Positions 6,889-7,242 of a stretch of DNA of 7,242 nt are shown in pieces; the stretch's first letter is position 1, and every line of letters starts with the position of its first letter. This DNA comes from Candidatus Cloacimonadota bacterium. Its GTDB lineage: Bacteria; Cloacimonadota; Cloacimonadia; Cloacimonadales; Cloacimonadaceae. The notes beneath the pieces were generated by a model. The model was not told where the DNA came from and did no database searches. It worked only from the letters and a program-made list of their open reading frames with translations. The stretch lies in NCBI GenBank assembly GCA_017996595.1, contig JAGOGT010000055.1, positions 1 to 7,242 on the forward strand, read 5' to 3'. A program made the position numbers and the translations under genes.

Positions 6889-7242
6889 TTATTTGTATTG
6901 CTTCAGGATCTCAGCTACCTTGTCCTTGTTCTCGATCCGGCCAAAGGTATCTTCGCCAATTACAAAAACCGGAGCCAATGAGCAAGCTCCCACACAGCGA
7001 ACTGCGGAGATGGTGAATAATCCGTCCGGAGTGGTTTCCCCCAGGCCTACGCCCAAGTTCTCAGAAATCATTTGCAGCAAGCGGGGAGCACCTTTCACAT
7101 AGCAAGCGGTTCCCAAACATACATTCAGGGTGTATTTGCCGCGGGGCTTCATCGAGAAGAAATTATAGAAGGTAACCACGCCATAAATCTTACTGGCAGG
7201 GATACCCATTTCGTTGGCGATAAATTCCTGCACTTCGATGGG
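6889..7242 (-). CDS. hydC: Hydrogenase subunit HydC (NuoE-like [2Fe-2S]), 5' end missing
   Basis: The visible 117 C-terminal residues belong to the NuoE/HydC thioredoxin-fold [2Fe-2S] family, which carries electrons between HydB and HydA. Counting from the window edge, ligands are C42 and C47 (CLGTAC) and C83 and C87 (CVGAC), preceded by IYGVVTFYNFFSMKPRGKY. Family members are usually about 150-165 residues, so roughly 40 N-terminal residues lie beyond the right edge. A GTG at 7233 could be read as a start, but PIE-VQEF continues the family pattern through the edge, so it is an internal Val. CLGTACYVKGA and CVGACSLAP are typical of HydC rather than complex I NuoE. It is the first gene of the visible operon; its promoter is outside the window. 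Confidence 0.94.
   Translation of the reverse strand, partial: PIEVQEFIANEMGIPASKIYGVVTFYNFFSMKPRGKYTLNVCLGTACYVKGAPRLLQMISENLGVGLGETTPDGLFTISAVRCVGACSLAPVFVIGEDTFGRIENKDKVAEILKQYK

Noticed and set aside
6889..7233. GTG at 7233 as the true start of hydC
   Set aside because: The family pattern continues upstream (PIE-VQEF) to the window edge, and a start here would remove the N-terminal helical part common to NuoE/HydC proteins.

Overview
The window is almost entirely one minus-strand operon, read from right to left, for a multisubunit NAD-linked [FeFe]-hydrogenase of the electron-bifurcating HydABC type. It points to a strictly anaerobic, fermentative or syntrophic bacterium. No taxonomic marker is present. 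Cloacimonadota, Bacillota or Thermotogota-like anaerobes would all fit, and I only weakly favour the first, from general impression.

Layout in order of transcription: (1) 7242-6889, hydC, a NuoE-like [2Fe-2S] subunit cut by the right edge; (2) 6876-6307, a stand-alone histidine-kinase-type ATPase; (3) 6307-5942, a small ferredoxin/thioredoxin-fold protein of the HydD/HndB kind; (4) 5923-4064, hydB, the NuoF-like flavoprotein with a C-terminal 2[4Fe-4S] domain; (5) 4046-3591, a second NuoE; (6) 3594-2032, a second NuoF; (7) 2012-228, hydA, the catalytic subunit. Junctions are 12, -1, 18, 17, -4 and 19 bp, so one polycistronic mRNA is very likely. A strong stem-loop followed by a T-run (on the minus strand) at 173-207 ends it. 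The left 162 bases hold one open plus-strand frame of unknown nature and a small palindrome.

How the genes work together: HydA, HydB and HydC together should couple H2 to NAD(H) and ferredoxin through an H-cluster, FMN and a chain of Fe-S clusters. The order hydC-ATPase-hydD-hydB-hydA matches the known Acetobacterium woodii layout hydC-hydE-hydD-hydB-hydA. Here a second NuoE-NuoF pair sits between hydB and hydA. By residue signatures that pair looks more like the diaphorase module of respiratory complex I than like HydBC.

Main oddities: the extra complex-I-like NuoEF pair; loss of every cluster cysteine both in the HydD-like protein and in the N-terminal domain of the second NuoF; a Ser where the textbook L1 motif of HydA has an H-cluster cysteine; and a kinase-like ATPase inside the structural operon. 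None of these is a wholly unknown system, but the architecture is unusual enough to check.
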